DNA of 64,000 bases. Source: Streptomyces halobius (GTDB lineage Bacteria > Actinomycetota > Actinomycetes > Streptomycetales > Streptomycetaceae). The stretch lies in assembly GCF_023277745.1 (NCBI RefSeq), contig NZ_CP086322.1, positions 7,378,001-7,442,000 of the forward strand, written 5' to 3'. Shown one piece after another: positions 16,519 to 26,139 of this stretch (its first letter is position 1; every line of letters begins with the position of its first letter). The notes under the pieces were generated by a model, which had not been told where the DNA came from, searched no databases, and saw only the letters and a list, made by a program, of their open reading frames with translations. A program made the translations under genes and the position numbers.

Positions 16519-18689
16519 TACGCGGCCCTCCGTGTCGTGTGTGCCGTCCGTACATCGCGTACGAGCGCGGAGACGCTGTCCGCGCGCAGCTCGTCGAGGG
16601 TGACGGCGGTGCCCCGCAGCTCACCGGCCAGCTCCCGGGCCAGCCCCAGACGGACCGGGCCCGACTCGCAGTCCACGACCACCGAGGCGGTGCCCTCACC
16701 GGCCAGCAGCCGGGCCGCGCGGGAGGCCCGTACCACCGGCCCGCCCGTCGCCCGACCACCACCCCTGGCTGAGAGGCTGCGCCCCGCCCCTTCCGATCCG
16801 CCGGTGGCCCGCCCGTCCGTGACGACCACCAGCAGCGGCCGTCGCGACGGGTCCCGCATCCGCTCCACCCGCAGCACCTCATGGGCCTTCAGCAGCCCTT
16901 CCGCCAGCGGCGTACGGCCGCCCGTCGGCAGCCGCTCCAGCCGCGCCGCACCCGCCTCGACCGACGACGTCGGTGGCAGCGCCAGCTCGGCGCCCTGCCC
17001 GCGGAAGGTGATCAGCCCGACCTTGTCGCGCCGCTGATAGGCGTCGAGCAGCAGCGAGAGCACCGCGCCCTTGACCGCGCTCATCCGCTGCCGCGCCGCC
17101 ATCGAACCGGACGCGTCCACGACGAACAGGACGAGATTGCCCTCCCGCCCCTCCCGGACCGCCTCCCGCAGATCGTCACGGCGCACCACGAGCCCCGGCC
17201 CGCTGCGGCGCCGCGCCCGCTGATGCGGCGCCGCGGCGTGCACGGTCGCCGCCAGGTGCAGCTTGCCCAGGGCGCCTCGGGGCCGGCGGGCCCCGGTCGT
17301 CCGGCCGTGCGCGGTACGCGCGCGCGACCGGCGGCCGTCCGCGCCCTCACCGAGTCCCGGGACGTCCAGCCGCCGGGTCTTGAACGGCTCCGCCGCGCCG
17401 ACGGGCGCCCGCTCGCCGCCGGAATCCCCAGTCGGCTGCTCCGCGGGCTGTTCGGCGGGCTGCTGCCCGGGGGCCGGGGCGTCGGCGCCGGGCGTGTCCG
17501 CCGGGCCCTGGTCCCGCTCCTGGCAGGGCGGCGGCGCCTGCTCCGGCACGCCCTGCCGGTCGTCGTGCGGCGGCTGCCCGCCGGGGCCGTCCGGGCCGCC
17601 CTCGGGCCCGTCGCCGGGACCGTCCGGGCCGCCATCGTCCGGACCCTCCGGCTCCGGATCGTCGTCGCCGTCCGCGCCGTCGAACTCCTCCAGCGTCCGG
17701 TCGAGCTTGTCCTCGTCGAGGCCGGGCGCGTCGAAGGGGGCCCGCCGCCGCCGGTGCGGCAGCGCCAGCAGCGCGGCCTGCCGGACGTCCTCCGTCAGGA
17801 CCTCGGTACGTCCCGCCCACGCGGCCAGCGCGGTCGCGGTGCGCGCCATCACGATGTCGGCGCGCATCCCGTCCACCTCGAACGCGGCACAGACCGCGGC
17901 GATCTGGCGCAGCGCCCCATCACCGAGCTCGACGGACGGCAGCAACTCCCGGGCCGCCACGATGCGTTCGCGCAGCGCGTGCTCCTCGGCCGCCCAGCGC
18001 GCCGCGAAGCCCGCCGGGTCCGCGTCGTATGCCAGCCGCCGCCGCACGACCTCCACCCGCCGGTCGGGTTCGCGCGAGGCCGCGACCTCGACCGTGAGCC
18101 CGAAGCGGTCCAGCAGCTGCGGTCGGAGCTCGCCCTCTTCGGGGTTCATGGTGCCGACGAGGAGGAAGCGCGCGGCGTGCCGTACGGAGACGCCTTCGCG
18201 CTCGACGTAGGAGGCGCCCATGGCGGCGGCGTCCAAGAGGAGGTCGATGAGGTGGTCGTGCAGCAAATTGACCTCGTCGACGTACAGGATTCCGCGGTGC
18301 GCGTCCGCCAGCAGCCCCGGCTCGAAGGCCTTGACGCCCTCGGCGAGCGCGCGCTCGATGTCGAGGGCGCCGACGAGACGGTCCTCGGAGGCGCCGACGG
18401 GCAGTTCGACCATGCGGGTCTGGCGGTTCTCATGGGCGTCCGGCTCGTGGGGCCCGTCGGGACACGCGGGGTCGGGCGCGGCCGGGTCGCAGGAGAAGCG
18501 GCAGCCGGTGACGACGGTGACGTCGGGCGTCAGAGCTGCGAGGGCGCGGACCGCTGTCGACTTCGCGCTGCCTTTCTCACCGCGCACGAGTACGCCGCCG
18601 ACGGCTGGGGAGACGGCGTTGAGCAGCAGGCTCAGTCGCAGGTCGTCCGCCCCGACGATCGCCGTGAACGGGTAGGTGACCGAAGTCAT
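16518..18689 (-). CDS. Putative cobaltochelatase subunit, ChlI-VWA (BchI-BchD-like) fusion
   Basis: 723 residues. An N-terminal AAA+ module has the P-loop [10 protein letters not shown] near residue 40, [14 protein letters not shown] as Walker B and [20 protein letters not shown] as sensor region. An acidic Pro/Gly/Asp/Gln linker follows, then a VWA domain with MIDAS motif [10 protein letters not shown]. It is the ATP-driven partner of the CobN-type chelatase that inserts cobalt; no CobN gene is in this window. An insert in VTDGRATGG...GRATGG duplicates the flanking six residues and shares DNA with the cobB insert. The ATG overlaps the cobQ stop (TGATG). Confidence 0.88.
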   Translation of the reverse strand: MTSVTYPFTAIVGADDLRLSLLLNAVSPAVGGVLVRGEKGSAKSTAVRALAALTPDVTVVTGCRFSCDPAAPDPACPDGPHEPDAHENRQTRMVELPVGASEDRLVGALDIERALAEGVKAFEPGLLADAHRGILYVDEVNLLHDHLIDLLLDAAAMGASYVEREGVSVRHAARFLLVGTMNPEEGELRPQLLDRFGLTVEVAASREPDRRVEVVRRRLAYDADPAGFAARWAAEEHALRERIVAARELLPSVELGDGALRQIAAVCAAFEVDGMRADIVMARTATALAAWAGRTEVLTEDVRQAALLALPHRRRRAPFDAPGLDEDKLDRTLEEFDGADGDDDPEPEGPDDGGPDGPGDGPEGGPDGPGGQPPHDDRQGVPEQAPPPCQERDQGPADTPGADAPAPGQQPAEQPAEQPTGDSGGERAPVGAAEPFKTRRLDVPGLGEGADGRRSRARTAHGRTTGARRPRGALGKLHLAATVHAAAPHQRARRRSGPGLVVRRDDLREAVREGREGNLVLFVVDASGSMAARQRMSAVKGAVLSLLLDAYQRRDKVGLITFRGQGAELALPPTSSVEAGAARLERLPTGGRTPLAEGLLKAHEVLRVERMRDPSRRPLLVVVTDGRATGGSEGAGRSLSARGGGRATGGPVVRASRAARLLAGEGTASVVVDCESGPVRLGLARELAGELRGTAVTLDELRADSVSALVRDVRTAHTTRRAA
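16739..16790 (-). repeat. In-frame palindromic module in the chelatase gene
   Basis: Shares GCCCGCCCGTCGCCC and ACCACCACCC with the cobB insert at 15566-15590. The protein shows a duplicated GRATGG on either side of the extra residues. Confidence 0.6.
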
Positions 18690-20422
18690 CAACGGGTACC
18701 CCCTTCGAGGGAAGTGCTGTGATCGGGCGCGTCAGTGGCCGTGGGCTGTGCGAAGGTGCCGCCATGGGCCCCGCCATCGCGGGGATGTTCCGGGGACCGC
18801 CAAGAGCACGGAGGTACGGGATCTTTCGGCTCCGCGCACGCGGAGTTGCTCGGCAAGTCGGGCGCCCCCGGAGGAACGAACGGCAGCCCCTCCGGCACCC
18901 CCTTCTCGATCAGCCGCAACAGCGCGTCCGTGTCCGCGTGCTCCTCGATCAGATCGCCCAGGCGGTCCAGCTGCTCCTCGCGCAGTCTGCCGAAAGCGGT
19001 GTCCGGGGCCGGTACGAAGGCCCGGCCCGCGTCGGATGCGACCCGCCGCAGGAACGCCCGGCGGAAGTCGTCGCTCTCCAGGGAGCCGTGCCAGTGCGTG
19101 CCCCATACCGAGCCGACCCTGCAACCGTCGAGACCGTTTCCTCGGTCATCAGAGATGAACGTCTCGTCCCCGCCGGCCACTTCGGCCACGCCGTGGTGGA
19201 TCTCGTATCCCTCGACTCGTTCGCCGAGCGCTTGGCCCACCGGTCTGGCGAGGCACTTCTCGCGGGCGAACCGCACCCGCACCGGCAGCAGTCCCAGCCC
19301 TGCGACCGTCCCCGCCCGCGACTCGACCTCGTCCTCGATGCGCTCGCCCAGCATCTGGAAGCCGCCGCAGATGCCCAGCACCGGACGGCCCTCGGCGGCC
19401 CGCCGGGCGACGGCGTCCGCAAGACCGCGCTCGCGCAGCCACTCCAGCGCCCGCACCGTGCCACGGGTGCCCGGCAGCACGACCAGGTCCGCGTCGACCA
19501 GCTCCTCCGGGCGGTCCACGAACCGCACCACCACGCCCGGTTCGGCGGCCAGCGCGTCCACGTCCGTGAAGTTCGACATCAGCGGCACGGCGGCGACCGC
19601 GACCCTGAGGACGTCCGCGCCATGCGGCGGGGCCACGACCGACTCGCGTACGGCGCCGCGCATCGACACCCGCAGGCCGTCCTCCTCGTCGATGCCGAGG
19701 CCGTGCTGGAAGGGCAGGACGCCGTACGTCCTGCGTCCCGTCAGCCCGCGCAGCATGTCGAGGCCCGGCTCCAGCAGCGTCACATCGCCGCGGAACTTGT
19801 TCACCAGATACCCGGCGACGAGGGCCTGGTCCTCGGGACCGAGCAGCGCCGTCGTCCCGAAGAAGGACGCGAAGACCCCGCCGCGGTCGATGTCGCCGAC
19901 CACGACGACCGGCAGTCGCGCCGCCCGCGCGATACCCATGTTGACGATGTCGGTGCGCCGGAGGTTGATCTCCGCCGGACTCCCGGCCCCTTCGCAGATC
20001 ACCGCGTCATACGTGCCCCGAAGCTCCTCCAGGCACTCCGCGACGGTGCCGAGCAACTGCTCCTGCCGGCCCGCATGGTAGCCGCGCGCACTCAACTCCC
20101 CCACCGGCTTGCCCAGCAGCACCACCTGGCTGCTGCGGTCGCTGCCCGGCTTGAGCAGCACCGGATTCATCAGCGCGGTCGGCTCCACCCGCGCCGCGGC
20201 GGCCTGCATCGCCTGGGCCCGCCCGATCTCCGCACCCTCGTGCGTCACGAACGAGTTCAGCGACATGTTCTGCGCCTTGAACGGCGCCACCCGTACGCCC
20301 TGCCGGACCAGCCAGCGGCAGATGCCCGCCGTGACCACGCTCTTGCCCGCGTCGGACGTCGTACCGGCGACCAGCAGGCCACCGCCGACGGCCCCGCCGG
20401 ACCTCTTCCACCGCCCGTTCAC
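18689..20422 (-). CDS. cobQ: Cobyric acid synthase
   Basis: 577 residues. The N-terminal dethiobiotin-synthetase-like ATPase domain begins [18 protein letters not shown] and continues with [20 protein letters not shown]. The C-terminal glutamine amidotransferase domain has [15 protein letters not shown] (nucleophile Cys) and WGTHWHG (His). It amidates carboxylates b, d, e and g. The family is usually about 490-510 residues; the extra 55 or so at the C-terminus, from about [13 protein letters not shown], look unconserved and repeat-like. The GTG at 20422 overlaps the cbiB stop as GTGA. Confidence 0.93.
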   Translation of the reverse strand: MNGRWKRSGGAVGGGLLVAGTTSDAGKSVVTAGICRWLVRQGVRVAPFKAQNMSLNSFVTHEGAEIGRAQAMQAAAARVEPTALMNPVLLKPGSDRSSQVVLLGKPVGELSARGYHAGRQEQLLGTVAECLEELRGTYDAVICEGAGSPAEINLRRTDIVNMGIARAARLPVVVVGDIDRGGVFASFFGTTALLGPEDQALVAGYLVNKFRGDVTLLEPGLDMLRGLTGRRTYGVLPFQHGLGIDEEDGLRVSMRGAVRESVVAPPHGADVLRVAVAAVPLMSNFTDVDALAAEPGVVVRFVDRPEELVDADLVVLPGTRGTVRALEWLRERGLADAVARRAAEGRPVLGICGGFQMLGERIEDEVESRAGTVAGLGLLPVRVRFAREKCLARPVGQALGERVEGYEIHHGVAEVAGGDETFISDDRGNGLDGCRVGSVWGTHWHGSLESDDFRRAFLRRVASDAGRAFVPAPDTAFGRLREEQLDRLGDLIEEHADTDALLRLIEKGVPEGLPFVPPGAPDLPSNSACAEPKDPVPPCSWRSPEHPRDGGAHGGTFAQPTATDAPDHSTSLEGGTR

Positions 20423-21420
20423 CGGGTCCTCCTCGTCTGCCGGGAGCCCGCACCGGTGCTCCGCGCGGCGACGGCGGTCCGTCGCGCCGCGCCGACCGCC
20501 AGCCGGCCCGCGACCGTCGTCGCCAGCGCCAGCGCGCCCACCCGCCGCGAGAGCCGGACCGCCCGGTCGATATCGGATACGCCCGGCGGGCGCGCCCCGC
20601 CGTTGAGTACCGGACGGTGTTCCACCCGCCCGCCGTACGCCAGCGTGCCGCCCAGCCGTACGCCCAGCGCCCCCGCGAACGACGCTTCCACCGGGCCCGC
20701 GTTGGGGCTGGGGTGCGCGCTTCCGTCGGCCCGCCAGGCCCGCAGCGCGCCGCGCCGGTCGGGACCCGCGAGCACCGTCAGGGCGGCGGTCAGCCGGGAG
20801 CCGGGCCAGCCGACCACATCGTCGAGCCGCGCCGAGGCCCAGCCGAACCGGCGGTAGCGCCGCGACCTGTGGCCCACCATCGCGTCCAGGGTGTTCACCG
20901 CGCGGAACGCCACCATTCCGGGCACACCGCCCAACGCGCCCCACACCAGGGCGCCCACCACCGCGTCCGAGGTGTTCTCGGCGACCGACTCCACCACCGC
21001 GCGGGCCATCTGCGGCCCGTCCAGCGCCTGTGGATCCCGCCCGCACAGATGCGGCAGCCGTTCCCGCGCCACGTCCAGGTCACCCGCCGCCAGCGCACCG
21101 CCGACGGCGCGCGCCTCCCGGCCGAGCGAGGTGCCGCCCAGCACCGCCCAGACCGTGGCCGCGGTCAGCGCGACCCGGGCGCCGGGGCGGTGCCGCACCG
21201 CGCGGTGCAGCAGCGCGGCAGCGGCCGCAGCGCCGCCCGCGCAGAGCGCCGTGTGTGCCGCACCGTATCCGCGGTGATCGCGCCACAGCCGGTGCTCGAC
21301 GGCGCCGGCGGCGCGGCCGAACGCGGCCACCGGATGGCCGCGCCGGGGGTCCGCCGCGAGCAGGTCGCCGAGAAAGCCGAGGGTCGCGCCGCACGCGTAG
21401 GCCGCGTGTTCGCCGCGCAC
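20419..21420 (-). CDS. Adenosylcobinamide-phosphate synthase, CbiB/CobD
   Basis: 333-residue membrane protein that attaches the aminopropanol phosphate to adenosylcobyric acid. [18 protein letters not shown] is the conserved N-terminal signature. [26 protein letters not shown] and [28 protein letters not shown] are the family core. Several hydrophobic segments lie between them. GTG 21420 is the first gene start after the cobalamin riboswitch, about 150 bases downstream of it. Named cbiB in some systems and cobD in others. Confidence 0.9.
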   Translation of the reverse strand: MRGEHAAYACGATLGFLGDLLAADPRRGHPVAAFGRAAGAVEHRLWRDHRGYGAAHTALCAGGAAAAAALLHRAVRHRPGARVALTAATVWAVLGGTSLGREARAVGGALAAGDLDVARERLPHLCGRDPQALDGPQMARAVVESVAENTSDAVVGALVWGALGGVPGMVAFRAVNTLDAMVGHRSRRYRRFGWASARLDDVVGWPGSRLTAALTVLAGPDRRGALRAWRADGSAHPSPNAGPVEASFAGALGVRLGGTLAYGGRVEHRPVLNGGARPPGVSDIDRAVRLSRRVGALALATTVAGRLAVGAARRTAVAARSTGAGSRQTRRTR

Positions 21421-21946
21421 CGGCTCAGACCGCCGTCCGGCCTCGGAGGGCCGCGGCGACGGCAGGGGGCACGCAGGTCAGAGCAAGGGGGACAGAAGCC
21501 AGAGCAGATCTCGAACTGCGGCCGGGCATGGGCGATATGTCCTCACTCAGGGTCCGCGCCCTGGCTCGACGTGTCGGCGACCAGAGTCTCCTGGCTCCCC
21601 GGATCGGCGTTTCCCCCGGCCTTCCAGTCCGTACGCACCCGGCCCCGCGGGCGGACGCGTGGCGGACCGTGGCCTTCGCTGGAGGAACGCTCCCCGGTGA
21701 CAGTGGCGGGACCGCGCCGGATTCTCACCGGACTTCCTCAACTGTCGCCGAATGGCCCGGGCAGTCCACCACGGTCCGCGAAGGCCCGTCAACTCGCCCC
21801 TGACCTGCGACGCAGCCCTGTGACGGAAGGTGTGGCAGATGCCACAGGGTGGCGGTCGTGTCACGGAAGGGTGCCCACGCACCTGATTCCACGTCACTGT
21901 CGGTGCACGGCACGGCGAGGGGGCCGCGCCGGAAGGGGCCCGAGGG
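21421..21946. other. Leader region of the B12 operon
   Basis: No protein gene is visible. It contains the riboswitch (21570-21780) and about 150 bases of untranslated leader before cbiB. To the right (21781-21946) must lie the operon promoter and any promoter of the decayed locus. Confidence 0.7.
21570..21780 (-). ncRNA. Cobalamin (B12) riboswitch
   Basis: On the minus strand the conserved core reads GGAAGTCCGGTGAGAATCCG, then GCGCGGTCCCGCCACTGT (the B12 box), at about 21690-21740. The 3' conserved part GAGCCAGGAGACTCTGGTC lies near 21580-21598. Between are the variable stems. A CAGGG/CCCTG hairpin at about 21548-21563 could be the expression platform. In actinobacteria such elements usually reduce expression when adenosylcobalamin is high; here it would govern the whole eight-gene operon. 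The ends are approximate. Confidence 0.92.
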
Positions 21947-22640
21947 ATGCCGCAGAGCGCTGACCGTCAGGAGATCCGCATCCGGATCACGGGTACGGAC
22001 AATCCGCACCAGGACATCGAGGATCTCAAGGCGTGGCTGGAGCGCGAGCCTTGGCTGCGGCATCAGCCGCACGACTGGACGGTCCGGCCGGGGCCGGCGG
22101 ACGCGGCACATGTCGCCGCGCGCGAAACGCGTCCGTCGAAGGGCGGTGCCGAGGAACTCAAGCGGGTGCTGATCGCTCCCGGCACCGATCTGTTGACAGA
22201 TGACGAGGTCGTCATCTGCCGGCCCCAGGAGCCGTGGGAGCTGGAGCAGCGGCTGGACGCCGTCGCCCAAGAGGCGCGCGGACTGCTGCTGGTGCACTTC
22301 TCGGGGCACGGGTGGGTCGGCTCGGACGACGGCGATCTGCAGCTGATGGTCGGCGTCTCGGCCACCCGGCCCGCCACAAGACCGTCTCCTGGCAGGACAT
22401 AATGCCGTCCTGCCTCGACAACGCGGCGGGCCGACCGGATCGTGTTCGTCCTGGAGTGCTGTTACTCCGGCAATGCCGACGAAACCTTCCAGTCCCGCCG
22501 TGAACCCATGTCGCTGCTGATGGCCGCGCAGCCCACCCGCCGTATCTTCAGCGGCGACGAACCGGCCGGCGGCAGCCTCTTCACCCGTGCCGCGGTGCCG
22601 ATCGTGGAATGCGGCATGCGTCGACCCGCCGCACCGACCC
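21947..22640 (+). pseudogene. Decayed EACC1 / caspase-like protein
   Basis: Frameshifted remnant. The ATG at 21947 opens an EACC1-like effector-associated domain (EIRIRITGTDNPHQDIEDLK, WLRHQPHDWTVRPG), then the caspase-like LLLVHFSGHGWVGSDDG with the His of the dyad. The frame stops at 22402. Similarity continues in another frame as HKTVSWQDIMPSCLDN (about 22373-22430) and back in the first as ADRIVFVLECCYSGNADETF (from about 22432) with the expected Cys, up to about 22600. At least three frame changes are needed, so it is not functional as read. An insert reading RETRPSKGG sits in the N-terminal part. Caspase-like proteins with EACC1 are known from predicted bacterial conflict systems. Confidence 0.65.
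22118..22148 (+). repeat. Copy of the cobB in-frame module
   Basis: 28 of 31 bases match 15583-15613 on the opposite strand. Here also the module is in frame (RETRPSKGG) within the EACC1-like coding part. Confidence 0.75.
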
Positions 22641-23993
22641 GGACCGCGACCCGACCTGTGGATCCCCGAATCCACCGCCGACTACGAGGAGGCCCGCCGC
22701 GGGATCCCCGCCGACGCCTCCCCGGCGCCCCTGCGCAACACCGGCCCCGTCGCGTACTCCCCGCTGGTTGTCGGATTCCCGGCGGACGCGCGGCCGGCCG
22801 ACGTCGAACAGGTCGGCGCCTCCTGGCGGGAGCTGCTCACCGGGAGCGACGGTGATCATGCCGCGCTCAAGCTGCTGCGCCCCAGCCCGGTGCTGTCCGG
22901 CACCGGCCTGCTGCACACCCTCGGCCTCTATCTCGCGGGTGACGGCTCCCGGATCGGCGCCGGGAGCACGCCCGACGCCGGGCCCGTCCGGGATGTCGAG
23001 GGGCGGCTCTCCGCCCCGGGCAGCCAGTACGCGGGCAGCACGGAACTGCTGTGGTCGCTGCGCCCGGAACCGTCGCCGACCGCACCGCGGGCGGCGACCA
23101 GGTGGCCCGAGTGCTGGACGGATATGACAAGGCGCAGAAGTCCAGCCAGGTGCTGATCCTCTTCGACGCCTCCACCTCCATGGCGGAGAGCGGCAGGATG
23201 CCGATCGCCCTCAGCGCGGCCGGCCGCGCCCTGGAGATGGTGGGCGCCCGCCACACGTACGGACTGTGGACCTTCCCGGCCCGCGGGCGGCCCACGGATC
23301 CCGCGGCGGTACGCCGGGTGGTGCCGCTCGGCACCGCCGACCCGGCCCCCGGCAAGGCCGCACTGGACCGGATCGCGAAGGGGGAACCGGGAGAACTCGT
23401 CGAGCACGGCGCCGCGATGGCGGAGGCGCCGACCACCGCCGTACGACGGGAAGAACGGCCGGAAGAAGGGCCGGACCCCGACCACGATGTACGGCATGGT
23501 CGCCCAGCTGCGCCCGTACGAAGGGCTCACCGTCAACACCCTGGAATCCGCCTGGGCCAACGGCGGCGACCGGGAGGCGACCAGCTTCACCAAGGGCGAG
23601 CAGGTCGGCACGCTCCAGCAGGGCGTCGCCGACATCAAGGACCGGCTGGACTCGATCACGCCGCACGAGGCCACCACGATGGACGAGACGGAGAGCCGCC
23701 GATGGTGCGCCGAGGGCCGCGCGGTGTTTATGCGCAACTGGCCGGTGGAGTACGCCTCGGTCGCCGAAAAACTCAAGCCGGGCGTCCCGCGGCCCACGGT
23801 GAGGCACCGGCCTACACCCGGACGCTGTACGCCGCGCTGCGCGGCCCAACCGCGCCCGCGCAGCGCCCACTACCAGACCTTCAGCAAGGTCGCGCAGATC
23901 CGGGTCCCGGAGTACCTCAACAGTCGCGGCGGCACGGCCATCGCGGACCCCTGGCGAAAAGAAGCGAACGAGGCGCTCAGTGGCCGCGGCTGA
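22600..23993 (+). pseudogene. Decayed substrate-binding / VWA protein remnants
   Basis: A patchwork in at least three frames. About 22630-23060 reads as a substrate-binding domain (RPDLWIPESTADYEEARRG, LRNTGPVAYSPLVVGFPADA, LSGTGLLHTLGLYLAGDG). About 23085-23400 reads as a VWA domain (GGDQVARVLDGYDKAQKSS, LILFDASTSMAESG with its MIDAS). About 23480-23990 resembles another ABC-type solute-binding protein (EGLTVNTLESAWANGGD, TTMDETESRRW, GRAVFMRNWP). Stops and frame breaks separate all parts. It looks like two or three genes joined by deletion and then frameshifted. Confidence 0.6.
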
Positions 23994-24009
23994 CGCCGTG
24001 GTCCGCCGG

Positions 24010-24044
24010 TTCCCCCAAGCTCTCAAGGAGCAGGGGGAGCCCCA
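24010..24044. repeat. CCCCC...GGGGG palindromic element
   Basis: TCCCCCAAGCTCTCAAGGAG followed by CAGGGGGAGCCCC, just downstream of the decayed locus; a variant of the same palindrome family seen at 1705, 36171 and 53712. Confidence 0.6.
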
Positions 24045-24084
24045 CCGTCCGGTCGGTGCCTGCGCGTGCCACCTGCGGCTGTTG

Positions 24085-24330
24085 TCAGCCGGCGACGATC
24101 AGATAGATGCCGTACGCCACGGCCGCCGCGCACAGCGCGAAGGCCGCCGTAGCCCCAACCCGCGCGCCCACGCCGGGCGCGGTGGACGCCGCGGCGCCCT
24201 CTTTCCCGCCTTCCGGGGCGGGCTTGCGGGACGTGCCGACGATGCCGACGGTGAACAGGCCCACGATTCCGACCGTCACCGCGAAGCTGACGCCGAAGAC
24301 CTGGCCGAGAGCTGCCCAGTCGATGCTCAT
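24085..24330 (-). CDS. Small two-segment membrane protein
   Basis: 81 residues, not recognised as a named family. Two hydrophobic segments are visible, FGVSFAVTVGIVGLFTVGIV and ATAAFALCAAAVAYGIYLIV, with a charged Pro/Gly/Lys linker between. The ATG at 24330 is 23 bases after the end of the phosphate transporter gene on the same strand, so the two are probably co-transcribed and the protein may assist the transporter. Confidence 0.75.
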   Translation of the reverse strand: MSIDWAALGQVFGVSFAVTVGIVGLFTVGIVGTSRKPAPEGGKEGAAASTAPGVGARVGATAAFALCAAAVAYGIYLIVAG

Positions 24331-24353
24331 ATGTGTTCCTTAGATGAAGGCCG

Positions 24354-25634
24354 CTAGGGCGTGGCCGTCGCGGCCTCGGCGCGCCGGGCTGCCGGCGCGG
24401 TGGGGGTGGCGGCGCCGTCCGCCTCCGGTCCCGCGTCCGCCGCTTCCGGGGTACGGGGTGCCGGGATACCCGCCGGGGGAGGGGAGACGGCCTGCAGCGC
24501 GGCGGTCACCACACCGGCCGGCTCCGCGGCCGGGACCTCGTTGACATTGGTGTGGTCGACCGGCTTGCGCCGGGAGGCGACCCAGATCGCGCCGCAGACG
24601 GCGAGCCCGAGCACCGCGACCGTGGCCACGCCCCAGTCGCCCCGTCCGGCCAGGAAGGCGGCGCCCGCCGCGACCAGACCGGCGGCCGGCAGCGTCAGCC
24701 CCCAGGCGGCGACCATCCGGCCGGCCGTGGACCAGCGCACCACGCCGCCCTTGCGGCCCAGCCCCGAGCCCATCACGGAGCCGGAGCAGACCTGGGTGGT
24801 GGAGAGCGCGAAGCCGAGGTGCGAGGAGGCCAGGATGGTGGCCGCGGCGCCGGTCTGGGCGGCGAAGCCCTGCGGCGGCCGGATGTCGGTGAGGCCCTTG
24901 CCCATCGTGCGGATGATCCGCCAGCCGCCCAGGTACGTACCGAGCGCGATGGCGAGACCGGCCGAGACGATGACCCACAGCGGCGGGTCGGTGTGCGGGG
25001 CGACCACACCGCCGGTGATCAGCGCGAGCGTGATCACGCCCATCGTCTTCTGTGCGTCATTGGTGCCGTGGGCGAGCGAGACCAGGGCGGCCGAGGCGAT
25101 CTGCCCGGCTCGGTAGCCCTTGGCGGTGTCCTTCTCGTCGCGGTTACGTGCCAGCCGGTAGGTCAGCCGGGTGGCCGCCATCGCCGCGAGTCCGGCGACG
25201 ACCGGGGCCGCCACGGCCGGGATCAGCACCTTCATCACCACGGCCTCGCCGTGCACCCCGCTGGTGCCGACGGAGACCAGGGTCGCGCCGATCAGACCGC
25301 CGAAGAGGGCGTGGGAGGAGCTGGAGGGGAGTCCGGCGAGCCAGGTGAGCAGATTCCAGACGATCGCGCCGACCAGGCCGGCGAAGATCACTTCAGGTCT
25401 GATACCGGCGCTCTCATCAATGATTCCGCCGGAGATGGTCTTGGCTACCTCCACCGACAGGAACGCTCCGACGAGATTCAGTACCGCAGACATCGCCACC
25501 GCGGTCTTGGGTCGCAAGGCGCCGGTGGAGATGGTGGTGGCCATCGCGTTGGCCGTGTCATGGAAGCCGTTCGTAAAGTCGAACACCAAGGCCGTGACGA
25601 TCACGATCCCGATGAGAAGCGTGATGTGTTCCAT
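24354..25634 (-). CDS. Inorganic phosphate transporter, Pit family (PitH2-like)
   Basis: 426-residue multi-pass membrane protein that imports phosphate, probably as metal phosphate with protons. The two PiT signatures are visible: DFTNGFHDTANAMATTISTG near the N-terminus and SLAHGTNDAQKTMGVITLAL in the middle; GLPSSSSHALFGGLIGA is also typical. The last 70 residues are a Pro/Ala-rich cytoplasmic tail. From memory this position corresponds to S. coelicolor pitH2. A PHO box lies 50 bases upstream of the ATG, so PhoP control is expected. Confidence 0.9.
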   Translation of the reverse strand: MEHITLLIGIVIVTALVFDFTNGFHDTANAMATTISTGALRPKTAVAMSAVLNLVGAFLSVEVAKTISGGIIDESAGIRPEVIFAGLVGAIVWNLLTWLAGLPSSSSHALFGGLIGATLVSVGTSGVHGEAVVMKVLIPAVAAPVVAGLAAMAATRLTYRLARNRDEKDTAKGYRAGQIASAALVSLAHGTNDAQKTMGVITLALITGGVVAPHTDPPLWVIVSAGLAIALGTYLGGWRIIRTMGKGLTDIRPPQGFAAQTGAAATILASSHLGFALSTTQVCSGSVMGSGLGRKGGVVRWSTAGRMVAAWGLTLPAAGLVAAGAAFLAGRGDWGVATVAVLGLAVCGAIWVASRRKPVDHTNVNEVPAAEPAGVVTAALQAVSPPPAGIPAPRTPEAADAGPEADGAATPTAPAARRAEAATATP

Positions 25635-26139
25635 TCACCCAGGCAATCCGTTCGAAGTCAGTGGTCGCGGGGACCGTACGGAGGGTGGATGAACGGAAAG
25701 TGAACTGAAGCGGGCTCAGCGGTGACGCACCCGCACTGTTCACGCGGAGATGTCTCTCACGTCACTTGCCTATCACCCTGCGGCAACCTTCATCTGCTCC
25801 GCCGGTGGCCTGTTCCGGCGGTTCCCGTCGGTACGTTGCGGTTCCCGTCGTTGCGTTGTGGTGTTGATCACCGGGTGCGGGTGCGGGTGCGGGTGCGGGT
25901 GCGGGTGTCGGTGCCGCGCCGCGCCTTGAACGGCTGACCCGGGACCGCCGACCGGGGGGCGGCTCGTCTCCGCCTCATCGCCCCGACTGGCACGTCTGTC
26001 CCCATATGGGGGATTCCGGGGGGATGAATCCCCGGCGTACAGTGCCTCGGCCCGCCCGTACGGTGTCGCGCACCGCTTCTGTTTCTGCTCCGCCTATGCC
26101 GCCACCGCGCCCTATGCCGCCACCGCGCCGGAGGACACC
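25635..26139. other. Intergenic region with PHO box and GGGTGC repeats
   Basis: No gene is visible. It holds the PHO box (25684-25705) and five tandem copies of the hexamer GGGTGC plus one GGGTGT (25873-25908). CCGGCGTACAGTGCCT at about 26033-26048 resembles the leaderless -10 region of the amidohydrolase, but here it is about 95 bases before the aldolase gene. Confidence 0.65.
25684..25705 (-). promoter_or_regulatory. PHO box upstream of the Pit transporter
   Basis: On the minus strand two 11-base direct-repeat units, GTTCACTTTCC and GTTCATCCACC, stand in exact 11-base phase. That is the PhoP operator arrangement of Streptomyces (GTTCACC-like units). It lies 50-71 bases before the pit start. 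Confidence 0.75.
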
